From: Amnibacterium endophyticum
GTDB taxonomy: Bacteria; Actinomycetota; Actinomycetes; Actinomycetales; Microbacteriaceae
Direction: 5' to 3'
Assembly (NCBI RefSeq): GCF_042680685.1
Contig: NZ_JBHUEA010000007.1
Span: 62,001-126,000 of the forward strand
DNA: 64,000 bases
A model generated the notes under the pieces. The model did not search any database, was not told the origin of the DNA, and worked only from the letters and a program-made list of their open reading frames with translations. Shown piece after piece: positions 52,812 through 62,052 of the stretch (the first letter of the stretch is position 1; each line of letters starts with the position of its first letter). The position numbers and the translations under genes are program-made.

Positions 52812-54852
52812 GGACCACTCCCACGGTCTCGATGGTCACGTCGGCCGACGTGACCTCCTGGTACGACAGCACGGGCAGCCCGTTCGTCTGCGGGGCGACG
52901 AGCCGCCGCACCGCGGGCCGCAGCGCGGGCGCGCAGACGAGCACCGGCGACCAGCCGCGCACCTCCGCGTTCTGCACCGCCTGCCGGAGCGACTCGACGA
53001 CCTGCGTCATCCGCTCCGGGGTCATGAGGATCTGCGTGCCGACCTCGGACGGCCGCAGGCCCTCGAGCATCGACTGCTCGAGCACCGGGTCGATCATCAC
53101 GACGCGGAGCGTCCGCTCGTCGAGGTGCGGGGCGACCAGCACGGGGCCGAGCGCCGACCGGGCGGCCTCGATCAGCCCCTCCGGATCGGTCGAGACCTTC
53201 GCACGCAGCGTGAGCGCCTCGTAGATGCGGGGCAGGTCGTTGATCGGCACCTTCTCGGCGAGCAGGCCCTGCAGCACCCGGTGCACCTCCGCGAGGGTCA
53301 TCAGCCCGGGGATCAGCTCCTCCACGACCGCGGGGCTGACCCGCTTGACCCCCTCCGTGAGCACGCGCACGTCCTCGCGGGACAGCAGGCGCCCCGCGTG
53401 GTCCGTGATCACGGCCGACAGGTGGGTGACGAGCACGGAGCCGCGGTCGATCACGGTGGCGCCGGTGATCTCGGCGGAGTGCCGCAGCTCGGCCGGGATC
53501 CACTTGCCCGCCAGCTGGAACACCGGCTCGATCGTCGGGGTGCCGGGCAGGCCGTCGAGCATGTCGCCGAGCGCGAGCACCTTGCCGGCGGGCGCGATCC
53601 CGCGGCCCGTCTCGACGCCCGCGACGCGGATGACGTAGGTCGACGGCGGCAGGTCGACGCTGTCGCGGGTGCGCACGGGCGGCACGACGACGCCGTACTC
53701 CATCGCGATGCGGCGCCGCAGCGACTTCACGCGGGCGAGCAGGTCGTCGCTGACGCCCGAGACGAGGTCGACGAGGTCCGGCGCCAGCTGCACCTCGAGG
53801 GCGTGGACGCGCATCTGCTCCATCAGCTCCTCGGGGCTGTCCGACGGCGCCGTCTGCTGCTCGACCGCCGCGGCCTGCGCGTCGGCGGCGGTCTTCGCGT
53901 CCTCCGCCTTCTTCATGCGCCACGCGGCGACGAGCAGGGTGCCGCCGACGAGCAGGAAGGGGATGATCGGCATGCCCGGGATCAGCGCCATCAGGATCGC
54001 GGCGACGCCGGTGATCGTCAGCGCGAGGCGGGACTGCGTCAGCTGCGCGCCCGCGTCGCGGCCGAGCTCGGAGTCCGAGTTCGAGCGGGTGACGATCATG
54101 CCGGTGGACACGGCCATGAGCAGTGCCGGGATCTGCGCGGTCAGGCCGTCGCCGATCGTCAGCAGCGTGTAGCGGTTCACCGCCTCGACGACGGGCATGC
54201 CCTGCATGAGGACGCCCATCGCGATGCCGCCGACGATGTTCACGAGCACGATCACGATGCCCGCGATCGCGTCGCCCTTCACGAACTTGCTGGCGCCGTC
54301 CATCGCGCCGTAGAAGTCGGCCTCGGCGCTGACCTCGCGGCGGCGCTGCCGGGCCTCCTCCTCGGTGATGAGGCCGGCGTTCAGGTCCGCGTCGATCGCC
54401 ATCTGCTTGCCGGGCATCGCGTCGAGGGTGAAGCGCGCGCCGACCTCGGCGACGCGCTCCGCGCCCTTCGTGACGACGATGAACTGGATGACGACGAGGA
54501 TCAGGAAGACGACGGCGCCGATGATGATCGAACCGCCGACCGCGACGGACCCGAACGCGTGGATGACCTCGCCGGCGTAGCCCTGACCGAGCACGAGGCG
54601 GGTCGACGCGACGTTGAGACCGAGGCGGAACAGCGTCGCGATCAGCAGCAGCGAGGGGAAGACGCTGAAGTCGAGCGGCTTCCTCGCGAACATCGTCGTC
54701 AGCAGGATCACGAGCGCGAACAGGATGTTCACGACGATCAGCAGGTCGAGCAGGAAGGCCGGGATCGGCACGACCAGCAGCATGATGATCGCGACGAGGC
54801 CGAGCGGCACCGCGATCGCGGTCAGGGTGCGGGCGAGCTCAGGACGTCGCAC
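52786..54852 (-). CDS. flhA: Flagellar export gate protein FlhA
   Basis: Largest component of the flagellar type III export gate, forming the cytoplasmic nonameric ring that binds substrate-chaperone complexes. 688 residues: eight transmembrane segments (about 12-320), the FHIPEP-type region (ATLFRLGLNVASTRLVL, DAMPGKQMAIDADLNAGLI), then a cytoplasmic domain. GTG start. Overlaps the flhF-like gene by 26 bases; a stem-loop (54,939-54,952) lies upstream. Confidence 0.96.
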   Translation of the reverse strand: MRRPELARTLTAIAVPLGLVAIIMLLVVPIPAFLLDLLIVVNILFALVILLTTMFARKPLDFSVFPSLLLIATLFRLGLNVASTRLVLGQGYAGEVIHAFGSVAVGGSIIIGAVVFLILVVIQFIVVTKGAERVAEVGARFTLDAMPGKQMAIDADLNAGLITEEEARQRRREVSAEADFYGAMDGASKFVKGDAIAGIVIVLVNIVGGIAMGVLMQGMPVVEAVNRYTLLTIGDGLTAQIPALLMAVSTGMIVTRSNSDSELGRDAGAQLTQSRLALTITGVAAILMALIPGMPIIPFLLVGGTLLVAAWRMKKAEDAKTAADAQAAAVEQQTAPSDSPEELMEQMRVHALEVQLAPDLVDLVSGVSDDLLARVKSLRRRIAMEYGVVVPPVRTRDSVDLPPSTYVIRVAGVETGRGIAPAGKVLALGDMLDGLPGTPTIEPVFQLAGKWIPAELRHSAEITGATVIDRGSVLVTHLSAVITDHAGRLLSREDVRVLTEGVKRVSPAVVEELIPGLMTLAEVHRVLQGLLAEKVPINDLPRIYEALTLRAKVSTDPEGLIEAARSALGPVLVAPHLDERTLRVVMIDPVLEQSMLEGLRPSEVGTQILMTPERMTQVVESLRQAVQNAEVRGWSPVLVCAPALRPAVRRLVAPQTNGLPVLSYQEVTSADVTIETVGVVRALDSIPA

Positions 54853-55082
54853 TGCTCCCCCTCACGGCATCCGCGCCGGCGGGCGCCGGACGCCCCCATC
54901 CTGGGCGCCACCCGTCCGCGGGGGCCGTCGCGCCACACCCCCCGCTCGGGGGTCGTCGCGCAGCAGGCCGCCTGCGCGGGCCCCCTCCGACGGGAGGAGC
55001 GCCGCCTGCAGCCGATGCGACCCTCCGTGCAGGCGCCGCGTGTTCCGGGGCCCCGGGCACCGCGGTGCCGCAGCGTCGCCGC

Positions 55083-56352
55083 GTGACCTCCGTCCTCCTC
55101 GCCGCCGTCGCCGAGCTCGGCGCGGCGCAGCACCTGCCGAGCATCGCGGAGGCGCTCCTCGCCCGCGGGCACCGGGTCTCGGTCGTGTCCGGGGAGGTCG
55201 CCCGACGGCACCTCGCCCATCTCGACGTCGAGTTCCACGCGGCGCCGGAGCCGCCGCGGCCCGAGCTGCTGCAGACCCTGCCGCCGATGCTCCAGCGCGC
55301 CCGGCAGGTCTACGCCCGGGTGCAGCAGATGGTCATCGATCCGCTGCCGCAGCAGTGGCCGGTCGTCCGCCGGGTGCTGGAGGACGCCGCGGTCGACGTG
55401 GTCGTCACCGACCCGCTCTTCACCGCCGCTGCCGGGCTCTGCTTCACCCCGCGCGAGCAGCGCCCCCCCGGTCGTCCTCGTCGGCTTCTACCCGCCCTGG
55501 ATCCCCGACCCGGCGCTCGCGCCGTACGGCCTCGGCGCGGCGCCGATCGACGCCGGCATGGGCGGGCACCTGCTCGGCGCCGCGCTCGAGCTGGCGGCGG
55601 CGCCGGCCTACTCCGCCCTGACGCGCGCCTACAACCGGCAGATCGAGCGGACCTTCGGCGTCCGGCTGCGCGGCGACCTCCGCGCCTCGCCGCGCCACGG
55701 CGACGCCTGGGTGCAGCTCACCGTGCCACGGTTCGAGTACCCGCGCACGGCGCTGCCCCGCGAGCTCCGGTTCATCGGACCGCTGCGACCGCCCGCGAGC
55801 GACCCGGTGCCCGAGTGGTGGGACCCCCGCCGCGAGCCGCCGGTCGTCGCGGTCCGCGCCGACGGCGCCACGGCGCTCCGGGACCTCGTGCTGCCGACGA
55901 TCCGCGCGTTCGGCGGCGCCGAGGAGACGGTCGTCATCGCCGGCACCGCGAGGTGCGAGGTGGAGGCGGTGCACGACGGGCCGCTGCCCGGGAACGTCCA
56001 CTTCGAGGAGCGCATGCCCTGGTCCCGGCTCATCGCCCGGCGCAGCGTCGTCGTGTCCGACGGGGACTACCTGCACAGCCAGCACGCGCTGCGCTTCGGG
56101 ATCCCCCTCGTCACCGCCGGCACGCTCGAGACCGATGTGGAGACCGCTGCACGGGTCGCCTGGTCGGGCGCCGGGGTGAACCTCCGGCAGCGCCGCCCGT
56201 CACCCGACGACCTCCGCGAGGCCGTGCTGCGCATCCGCGAGGACGACGCGTACCGGCTCGCGGCGGCGCGCATCGCCGCGCAGATCGCGACGACCGACGC
56301 GGAGGGCGCCATCTGCGCGCTCGTCGAGGAGCACGCCGCGGCGCGGATCTGA
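55083..56352 (+). pseudogene. Glycosyltransferase (GT-B/MGT-like), frameshifted at a C7 tract
   Basis: The N-terminal half from GTG 55,083 (TSVLLAAVAELGAAQHLPSIAEALLARGHRVSVVSG) is a typical nucleotide-sugar-dependent glycosyltransferase N-domain. After a run of seven C (55,463-55,469) the matching C-terminal domain continues in the next frame (VVLVGFYPPWIPDP... to DYLHSQHALRFGIPLVTAG... and a stop at 56,350-56,352). Removing one C restores a protein of about 420 residues. It may be a real pseudogene, a slippage-controlled gene, or a sequencing error. Lies between flhB and flhA with an MFS gene. Confidence 0.75.
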
Positions 56353-56431
56353 ACGGCGGCCGATGGACCCCGCAGGCGCCGCGGCGTAGCGTCCTCGGGC
56401 GGACGGGCGGCGCCCGATACGGGGGTCGCGG

Positions 56432-57601
56432 GTGACGGATGCACGACGCCGCGCGCTCGCGCTCGGCGCGCTCGCGATCTCGACGTTCACCTACGTCACG
56501 ACCGAGACGCTACCGATCGGCGTCCTGCCCGGCATCGCCCGCGGGTTCGACGTCGACACCGCGACCGTCGGGCTGCTCGTCGGCGCCTACGCGCTCGTCG
56601 TCGTGCTCGCCACGGTGCCCCTCGCCCGGCTCACGGCCCGCGTGCCGCGCCGGGCGCAGCTGCTGCTGCTCCTGACGCTGCTGGTCGTCGCGAACCTCGG
56701 CAGCGCGCTCGCCCCGGCGTTCGGCCTCCTCGTCGCCGCCCGGGTGGTCGCCGCGCTCAGCCACGCGCTGTTCTGGGCCGTCGTCGGGCCGACCGCCGCC
56801 TCCCTCGCCCGGCCCGGCGCGCGGGGCCGGGCCCTCGCCGCCGTGTACGCGGGCCAGTCGATCGGCGTGGTCCTCGGGGTCCCGCTCGGCACGCTGCTCG
56901 GCGAGGTCGTCGACTGGCGCGCCGCATTCGGCGGGGCGGCCGCGCTGGGGCTGGTCGCGCTCGCAGTCGCGGCGGCGACGCTGCCGCACGTCAGCCGCGC
57001 GGACGACGTCGCCTCCACCGGCTCCGAGCCGAGCGGCCCGCGCTACGCGGTCCTCGTCGGCACGACCGTGCTCGTCGCGACCGGGGCGCTGCTCGCCTTC
57101 ACCTACGTCACGCCGTTCCTCATCGACGTCACCGGCGTGCCGCCGACCGCGGTCAGCGCCGTCCTCCTGGTGCGGGGTGCGGCGGGGCTCGTCGCCGTGC
57201 TCGTCTCCGGCCGCTTCATCGACCGGCACCCGCGCCGCGTCATGCTGACCGCGACGGGCCTCCTCGTCGTCGGCCTCTCGGTGCAGTGCCTGGGCCGGGA
57301 GCAGGCGCTCGTCGCGACCGCGGGCCTCGCCCTCGTCGCCGCCGGGATGTCGGCGTTCACGACGGGGCTGAGCACGCGGGTGCTGACGGTCGCCCCGGGC
57401 TCCACCGACGTCGCCGCGGGCGGCACCTCGACGGCGTTCAACGTCGGCATCATGGCGGGTTCGTCGACGGGCGGCGCGCTGCTGGCGGTCGTGGGCCTCG
57501 CCGGGCTCCCGCTCGTCGGCGTCGCCTTCACGGGCGCGGCGCTGCTGCTGCTCGCCGCCGAACCGCGGCTCGTCCGCGGCCGCAGACCCGTCCCGGCCTG
57601 A
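56432..57601 (+). CDS. MFS transporter (drug/sugar efflux type)
   Basis: 389 residues with about 12 transmembrane segments. The DHA1-type features are visible: ALGALAISTFTYVTTETLPIGVLPGIA in TM1, VGLLVGAYALVVVLATVPLARLTARVPRR (motif A area), and QSIGVVLGVPLGTLLGEVVDWRAAF (motif C area). Resembles arabinose/sugar-efflux and drug-efflux proteins; substrate unknown. GTG start at 56,432 with a GGGGGT-rich leader. Possibly partnered with the broken glycosyltransferase upstream. Confidence 0.88.
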   Translation: MTDARRRALALGALAISTFTYVTTETLPIGVLPGIARGFDVDTATVGLLVGAYALVVVLATVPLARLTARVPRRAQLLLLLTLLVVANLGSALAPAFGLLVAARVVAALSHALFWAVVGPTAASLARPGARGRALAAVYAGQSIGVVLGVPLGTLLGEVVDWRAAFGGAAALGLVALAVAAATLPHVSRADDVASTGSEPSGPRYAVLVGTTVLVATGALLAFTYVTPFLIDVTGVPPTAVSAVLLVRGAAGLVAVLVSGRFIDRHPRRVMLTATGLLVVGLSVQCLGREQALVATAGLALVAAGMSAFTTGLSTRVLTVAPGSTDVAAGGTSTAFNVGIMAGSSTGGALLAVVGLAGLPLVGVAFTGAALLLLAAEPRLVRGRRPVPA

Positions 57602-57603
57602 TC

Positions 57604-57621
57604 CCTCGCGGATCCGCGAGG
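57604..57621. terminator. Convergent terminator-like palindrome
   Basis: Perfect 18-base palindrome CCTCGCGGATCCGCGAGG, 3 bases after the MFS stop and about 10 before the flhB stop. A bidirectional terminator is the simplest reading, though no T-run follows on either side. Confidence 0.55.
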
Positions 57622-57631
57622 ACCGGGAGGG

Positions 57632-58711
57632 TCAGGAGGCGAGGCGGTGCACCCCGAGCGCGGCGCCGCGCCGCTTCAGGGACATGACGAACGCGAGCAC
57701 GCGGGCGACCTGCGTGTAGAGCTCCTCCGGGATCTCCTGCCCGACGTCGCACGCCTTGTACAGCGCGCGGGCGAGCGGGATGTCCTGCACCATCGGCACC
57801 CGGTGCTCCGAGGCCTTCTCGCGGATGCGGGCGGCGACCTCGCCCGCGCCCTTCGCGATCACCCGCGGCGCGGCCTTGCCCGGCTCGTACTTCAGCGCGA
57901 CGGCGACGTGCGTCGGGTTCAGCATCACGACGTCGGCGCCGCCGATCGCGGCCATCATCCGGTTGCGCGACATCGCGATCTGCCGGCTGCGGCGCTGCTG
58001 CCGGATGTGGGGGTCGCCCTCGGTGCTCTTCGCCTCGTCCTTGACCTCCTGCCGCGTCATCATCGTGTGCTTGCGGTTGCGCTGCACGACGACGAGCACG
58101 TCGACCGCGCCGAGCGCGATGCCCGCGACGATGGCCGCCTGCAGGATCGTGCCGACGACGCCGGAGGCCGCGTCGACGACGGCGGAGACCGGCAGCGCGC
58201 CCGAGGCCGCGAGCAGCGGCAGCGCGCCCTGGATCGCGGCCCAGAGCGCGATGCCGACGACGCCGGTCTTCAGGAGCGCCTTCGCGCCCTCCCAGAGCGC
58301 CTGCTTGCCGACCAGGCGCCCCGCGCCCTTGACCACGTCGAACTGCTCGAACTTCGCCTTCAGCTTCTTCGTGCGGATGCCGCCGGAGGCGAGCGAGCCC
58401 GCGATGGCACCGACGACCGACGCCGCGAGCAGCGGGGCGACGACGCCGGGGATCACCGCGAAGGCGGCCGTGAACGTGTCCTGCGCGCGCTCCGCGGTCG
58501 GGTCGAGGATCACGGCCCGCAGCCCGAGCACCAGGTCGGTGGTCGCCTTCGACCCGGCGCCGACGACGATCGGCAGGGTCAGCGCCGCCGCGGCCATCGA
58601 CATCCAGCCCGCCATGTCGCGGGACGACTGCAGGCGACCCTCCTTGCGGGCCTCCTCCATCCGCTTCGGGGTGGCCTGCTCGGTCCTTTCGCCGGAGGGT
58701 TCGTCCGCCAT
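57632..58711 (-). CDS. flhB: Flagellar export switch protein FlhB
   Basis: Export-gate protein whose self-cleavage switches substrate class from rod/hook to filament. 359 residues: GERTEQATPKRMEEARKEG, four membrane segments, then the cytoplasmic domain with the autocleavage site NPTH (Asn265-Pro266) in VVMLNPTHVAVALKYEPG. ATG start. It follows fliR by 124 bases containing small repeats. Confidence 0.96.
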   Translation of the reverse strand: MADEPSGERTEQATPKRMEEARKEGRLQSSRDMAGWMSMAAAALTLPIVVGAGSKATTDLVLGLRAVILDPTAERAQDTFTAAFAVIPGVVAPLLAASVVGAIAGSLASGGIRTKKLKAKFEQFDVVKGAGRLVGKQALWEGAKALLKTGVVGIALWAAIQGALPLLAASGALPVSAVVDAASGVVGTILQAAIVAGIALGAVDVLVVVQRNRKHTMMTRQEVKDEAKSTEGDPHIRQQRRSRQIAMSRNRMMAAIGGADVVMLNPTHVAVALKYEPGKAAPRVIAKGAGEVAARIREKASEHRVPMVQDIPLARALYKACDVGQEIPEELYTQVARVLAFVMSLKRRGAALGVHRLAS

Positions 58712-58733
58712 CAGTCACCTCCCCGGGAGCCCA

Positions 58734-58806
58734 GCAGCAGGACTTGCGCCCCGCAGCAGGAGATGCGCCGGGCCGATGTCCTGCCGCAGGGCCGACGTCC
58801 TGCTGC
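58734..58806. repeat. Short direct and inverted repeats between fliR and flhB
   Basis: GCAGCAGGAC (58,734-58,743) is the exact complement of GTCCTGCTGC (58,797-58,806). Between them the unit (G)CAGCAGGAnwTGCGCC occurs twice in tandem and the unit GCCGAyGTCCTGCyGCAGG twice in tandem. The region could fold into a hairpin; role unknown. Confidence 0.6.
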
Positions 58807-58835
58807 AGGGATCGACGCCGAGGGCGACCCGCCGT

Positions 58836-59606
58836 TCACGTGACCGCCCCCATCAGCGCGAGGGCGTCGTCGACCAGGGCGGTGACGATGCGCGGGAGCG
58901 CGAGGAAGATCGACCCGGCCGCGAGCAGGGTGATGAGGATCTTCAGCGGGAAGCCGAGCGAGAAGGCGTTCAGCGCCGGTGCGACGCGGGTGAGCAGGCC
59001 GAGGCCGACGTCGGCGAGGAACAGCACGACCACGATCGGGCCCGCGATCTGCACGGCGGAGAGGAACAGCTGGCCGACCCCCGGCAGCAGCAGGCGGCCG
59101 ACGTCCCGGTCGAACAGCCCCGTGACCGGCAGCGCCTCGAAGGTGCGGAACAGCCCGCCGAGCACCAGCTCCGCTCCCCCGCTGACGAACAGCAGCCCGA
59201 GCGCGACCATCTGCATCAGGCGCGTCATCTGCGCGCCGTTCACGTTCATCATCGGGTCGAACGCCTGGCTCAGCTGGAAGCCCGCGAACAGGTCGATGAG
59301 GCTTCCGGCGGACTGGATCGCGGAGAACACGACGAGCACCAGGAAGCCGAGCAGCGCCCCGGTGACCAGCTGGCTGATCAGCGCGAGCACGAACGCGCCC
59401 GTCTCCAGCTGCGCGGACATGCCCTGCGCGGCGTGCGGCGCCACGAGGATCGACAGCGCGACGGCGAGCATCGCCTTGATCCGCAGCGGGATCGCGCTGA
59501 ACGAGAACGGCGGCGCGAGCACGAGGAAGGCCGTGATCCGCACCGCCGCGAGCATCGCCGCCTCGATGAAGGCGCCGTTCAGGCCGATCGTGCCGAGCGT
59601 GCCCAT
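58836..59606 (-). CDS. fliR: Flagellar export gate protein FliR
   Basis: Core of the FliPQR export channel. 256 residues with about six to eight membrane segments; the family sequence LIRITAFLVLAPPFS-like is here AAVRITAFLVLAPPFSFSAIPLRIK. ATG start, 10 bases after fliQ. Confidence 0.94.
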   Translation of the reverse strand: MGTLGTIGLNGAFIEAAMLAAVRITAFLVLAPPFSFSAIPLRIKAMLAVALSILVAPHAAQGMSAQLETGAFVLALISQLVTGALLGFLVLVVFSAIQSAGSLIDLFAGFQLSQAFDPMMNVNGAQMTRLMQMVALGLLFVSGGAELVLGGLFRTFEALPVTGLFDRDVGRLLLPGVGQLFLSAVQIAGPIVVVLFLADVGLGLLTRVAPALNAFSLGFPLKILITLLAAGSIFLALPRIVTALVDDALALMGAVT

Positions 59607-59616
59607 CAGCCGCGGC

Positions 59617-59892
59617 TCACTTCGAGTCGAGGTACGTCGGCAGCAGCTCGAACAGCTGGTGCGTGAACGTCACCGCCTCGCTGATCATCCAGTGGCCGCA
59701 GACGATCAGCGCGATGGCGACGGCGATCGCCTTCGGCACGAACGAGAGCGTCGCCTCCTGGATCTGCGTGATCGACTGGAAGACGCTGATCGCGAAGCCG
59801 ACGACGAGCGCGGTGACGAGCAGCGGCGCGGACAGCTCCGCGGCGAGGATCAGCGCCCGCAGCGCGAGGTCGACGACCATGCTCTCGCTCAT
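59617..59892 (-). CDS. fliQ: Flagellar export gate protein FliQ
   Basis: Two-helix membrane subunit of the FliPQR complex, 91 residues. LLVTALVVGFAISVFQSITQIQEATLSFVPK is the family signature. ATG start; 27 bases after fliP and 10 before fliR. Confidence 0.96.
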   Translation of the reverse strand: MSESMVVDLALRALILAAELSAPLLVTALVVGFAISVFQSITQIQEATLSFVPKAIAVAIALIVCGHWMISEAVTFTHQLFELLPTYLDSK

Positions 59893-59919
59893 GACACTGC
59901 CTGGCTCATCGGTCGCGCC

Positions 59920-60777
59920 TCACGTGTTGTAGCTCTGCACGAGCGACGTGATGATCAGGCCCCAGCCGTCGACGAGGACGAAGAGCAGGATCTTGAACGG
60001 CAGCGCGATCATCGTCGGCGGCAGCATCATCATGCCCATCGCCATCAGGCCGGACGAGACGACCAGGTCGATGACGAGGAACGGCACGAAGATGACCAGG
60101 CCGATGATGAAGGCGGCTCGCAGCTCGGACAGCATGAAGGCCGGCACCACCGTGAAGAACGGCGTGGAGGCGGCGTTCGCAGGGTTCGGCTGGTGCGCGG
60201 CCCGCGTCATCAGCGCGATGTCGCTCTCGCGGGTGTGCTGCAGCATGAAGTGCTGCAGGGGTCCCGCGGCGCGGGCGATCGCGTCGCCGAACTCGAGGTT
60301 CCCGTCGAGGAACGGTGTCAGCGCCTCCTTGTTCACCTGGTCGAGCACCGGCCACATGATGAAGAGGGAGAGGAACAGCGCGAGCCCGGCGAGCACCTGG
60401 TTCGGCGGGATCGTGTTCAGCCCGAGCGCGTTCCGCGTCATCGCGAGGACCACGAAGATCTTCGTGAACGACGACATCATCAGCAGCAGCGCGGGCGCGA
60501 TCGACAGCAGGGTGATCGCGATGAGCACCGTGATCGAGTCGTTCGGCGCGTTGTTCGGGCCGCTGATCTTCACGGTGACCCCGCCGGTCGGGCTCGGCGT
60601 CGGCACCGACGGGTTCGTCGGCATCGGCGCCGCTGACGCCGCCTGCGGAGCGACGAGCACGAGCCAGGCGATCGCGAGCAGCGCGAAGGCGACGAGGGCG
60701 AGCTGCGGCGCGTGGTCGCGCAGCCACCGGCGCGCGGAGGGCTGCGAGGACCGCGCGACGGGCGCGGCGGCGCTCAC
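59920..60777 (-). CDS. fliP: Flagellar export gate protein FliP
   Basis: Main channel subunit of the flagellar export gate. 285 residues. An N-terminal segment with a first hydrophobic stretch and alanine-rich end (LLAIAWLVLVAPQAASAAP) acts as signal sequence. The family blocks SIAPALLLMMSSFTKIFVVL and GLALFLSLFIMWPV follow, and GMMMLPPTMIALPFKILLFVLVDGWGLI ends it. GTG start at 60,775-60,777 in a 4-base overlap with fliO; a GTG 12 codons upstream is possible. Confidence 0.95.
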   Translation of the reverse strand: MSAAAPVARSSQPSARRWLRDHAPQLALVAFALLAIAWLVLVAPQAASAAPMPTNPSVPTPSPTGGVTVKISGPNNAPNDSITVLIAITLLSIAPALLLMMSSFTKIFVVLAMTRNALGLNTIPPNQVLAGLALFLSLFIMWPVLDQVNKEALTPFLDGNLEFGDAIARAAGPLQHFMLQHTRESDIALMTRAAHQPNPANAASTPFFTVVPAFMLSELRAAFIIGLVIFVPFLVIDLVVSSGLMAMGMMMLPPTMIALPFKILLFVLVDGWGLIITSLVQSYNT

Positions 60778-61346
60778 CGCGCCCGTCGCAGCGCGTCGCG
60801 GGTCTGCTTCCACGTCGCGGGAGACAGCACGGAGCCGGCGAGCGGGCCGCCCTGCGCCTGCGTGCGCCGCTGCTCGGCCTCGCGGAGCGCGCGCCGGGTG
60901 GCCGGCACGGGGGCGTCGGCGCGGGTGATCGCGAGGGTCTGGGTCACGGGTCCGTGCGGTGCGTCGGCGGCGCCGTGCACCAGCACGGGCACGTCACCGG
61001 TCGAGATGGTGACGGTCCGCAGCTCCTGCTCGAACCGCGCGACGGTGACCGGCTGGGTGGAGACCAGGCGCGGCTCGACCGCGTCGGGCGCGGCGCCCAG
61101 GGTGTCGAGCACCGTCACCGCGTGCTCCGTGACGCCGAGCAGGTAGCGGCGCCCGCCCGCCTCCACGACCGCCACGCCCGCCTTGGCGCCGAGGCCCTGC
61201 CGGGCGACGACGGCGATCTGCCGCTCCCGGCCGGAGCCGCCCAGCTGCCGCTTGGTCACCCAGCGGTGCAGCAGCAGCAGCGCGCCGAAGACGGCGCCGA
61301 GGCCGACGACGACGCGCAGCGCCAGGATCACGGTGTCGAAGTCCAC
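60774..61346 (-). CDS. fliO: Flagellar biosynthesis protein FliO
   Basis: Assembly chaperone of the FliP ring. 190 residues: one membrane segment (about 7-26), LGGSGRERQIAVVARQGLGAKAGVAVVEAGGRRYLLGVTE, then a hydrophilic tail. Family sequence conservation is low outside this block, so the call also uses its position between fliN and fliP. GTG start. Confidence 0.88.
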   Translation of the reverse strand: MDFDTVILALRVVVGLGAVFGALLLLHRWVTKRQLGGSGRERQIAVVARQGLGAKAGVAVVEAGGRRYLLGVTEHAVTVLDTLGAAPDAVEPRLVSTQPVTVARFEQELRTVTISTGDVPVLVHGAADAPHGPVTQTLAITRADAPVPATRRALREAEQRRTQAQGGPLAGSVLSPATWKQTRDALRRAR

Positions 61347-61356
61347 CGGCCGCCCC

Positions 61357-62052
61357 TCAGCCGCCGTCCGCGGTGTCGAGCACCTCGGTGACCCGGACCG
61401 CGAACCGTCGGTCGACGACCACGATCTCGCCGTGGGCGATCATCCGGCCGTTCAGGAACACGTCCGCCTCGCTGCCGACCGCGCGGTCCAGCTCGATGAC
61501 GGTGCCGGGCTGCGCGTCGAGCAGCTCCTGCACCGACACGACGGCGCGGCCGATCTCCACCGACAGCGTCATCTGCACCGTGCTGATGCGGCCGAGCCGG
61601 CTCGAGACGTCGCGGAAGCCGCGGGGCGGAGCGGGGGTCCGGAGCGCCACGGCGAACCAGCCGGCGACGCCCTCCTCCCCGATCAGGTCGAAGACGACGG
61701 CGTCCGCGGACTGGAACAGGCTGGCCGGGACCCCGTCGGCGGCGTCGCCCAGCTGCCCCCCGCCGATGACGTCGGTCGCGGCCTCGAGCGCCGGGCGGAG
61801 CACGTCGCCGAGGCGCACGCGGTCCCCGCCGCCGCCCGCCGCGATCAGCTCGGTGCGGTCGAGCAGGATGACCGCGAGGTCCGCGGAGCGCGGGCCCACG
61901 TATGTCGCGGACACGCCCGACTCGAGCACCTGCATCGGCACGGGGTCGCTGCCGTGCGGCTGCGCGAGCAGCGGTGCGCCGGGCAGGTTGGCGACGAGGG
62001 CGTCGGCGACCGCCGCCTCGTCGGTGGCGCGGCCGGTGGCGGTGAGGCTCAT
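61357..62052 (-). CDS. fliN: Flagellar motor switch protein FliN
   Basis: C-ring protein that responds to CheY-P and docks export substrates. 231 residues, longer than the about 100-140 of classical FliN. The C-terminal SpoA domain (SVEIGRAVVSVQELLDAQPGTVIELDR... DVFLNGRMIAHGEIVVVDRRFAVRVTEVL) is clear. The N-terminal about 150 residues form a CheC/FliY-like region. ATG start in an ATGA overlap with fliM. Confidence 0.92.
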   Translation of the reverse strand: MSLTATGRATDEAAVADALVANLPGAPLLAQPHGSDPVPMQVLESGVSATYVGPRSADLAVILLDRTELIAAGGGGDRVRLGDVLRPALEAATDVIGGGQLGDAADGVPASLFQSADAVVFDLIGEEGVAGWFAVALRTPAPPRGFRDVSSRLGRISTVQMTLSVEIGRAVVSVQELLDAQPGTVIELDRAVGSEADVFLNGRMIAHGEIVVVDRRFAVRVTEVLDTADGG

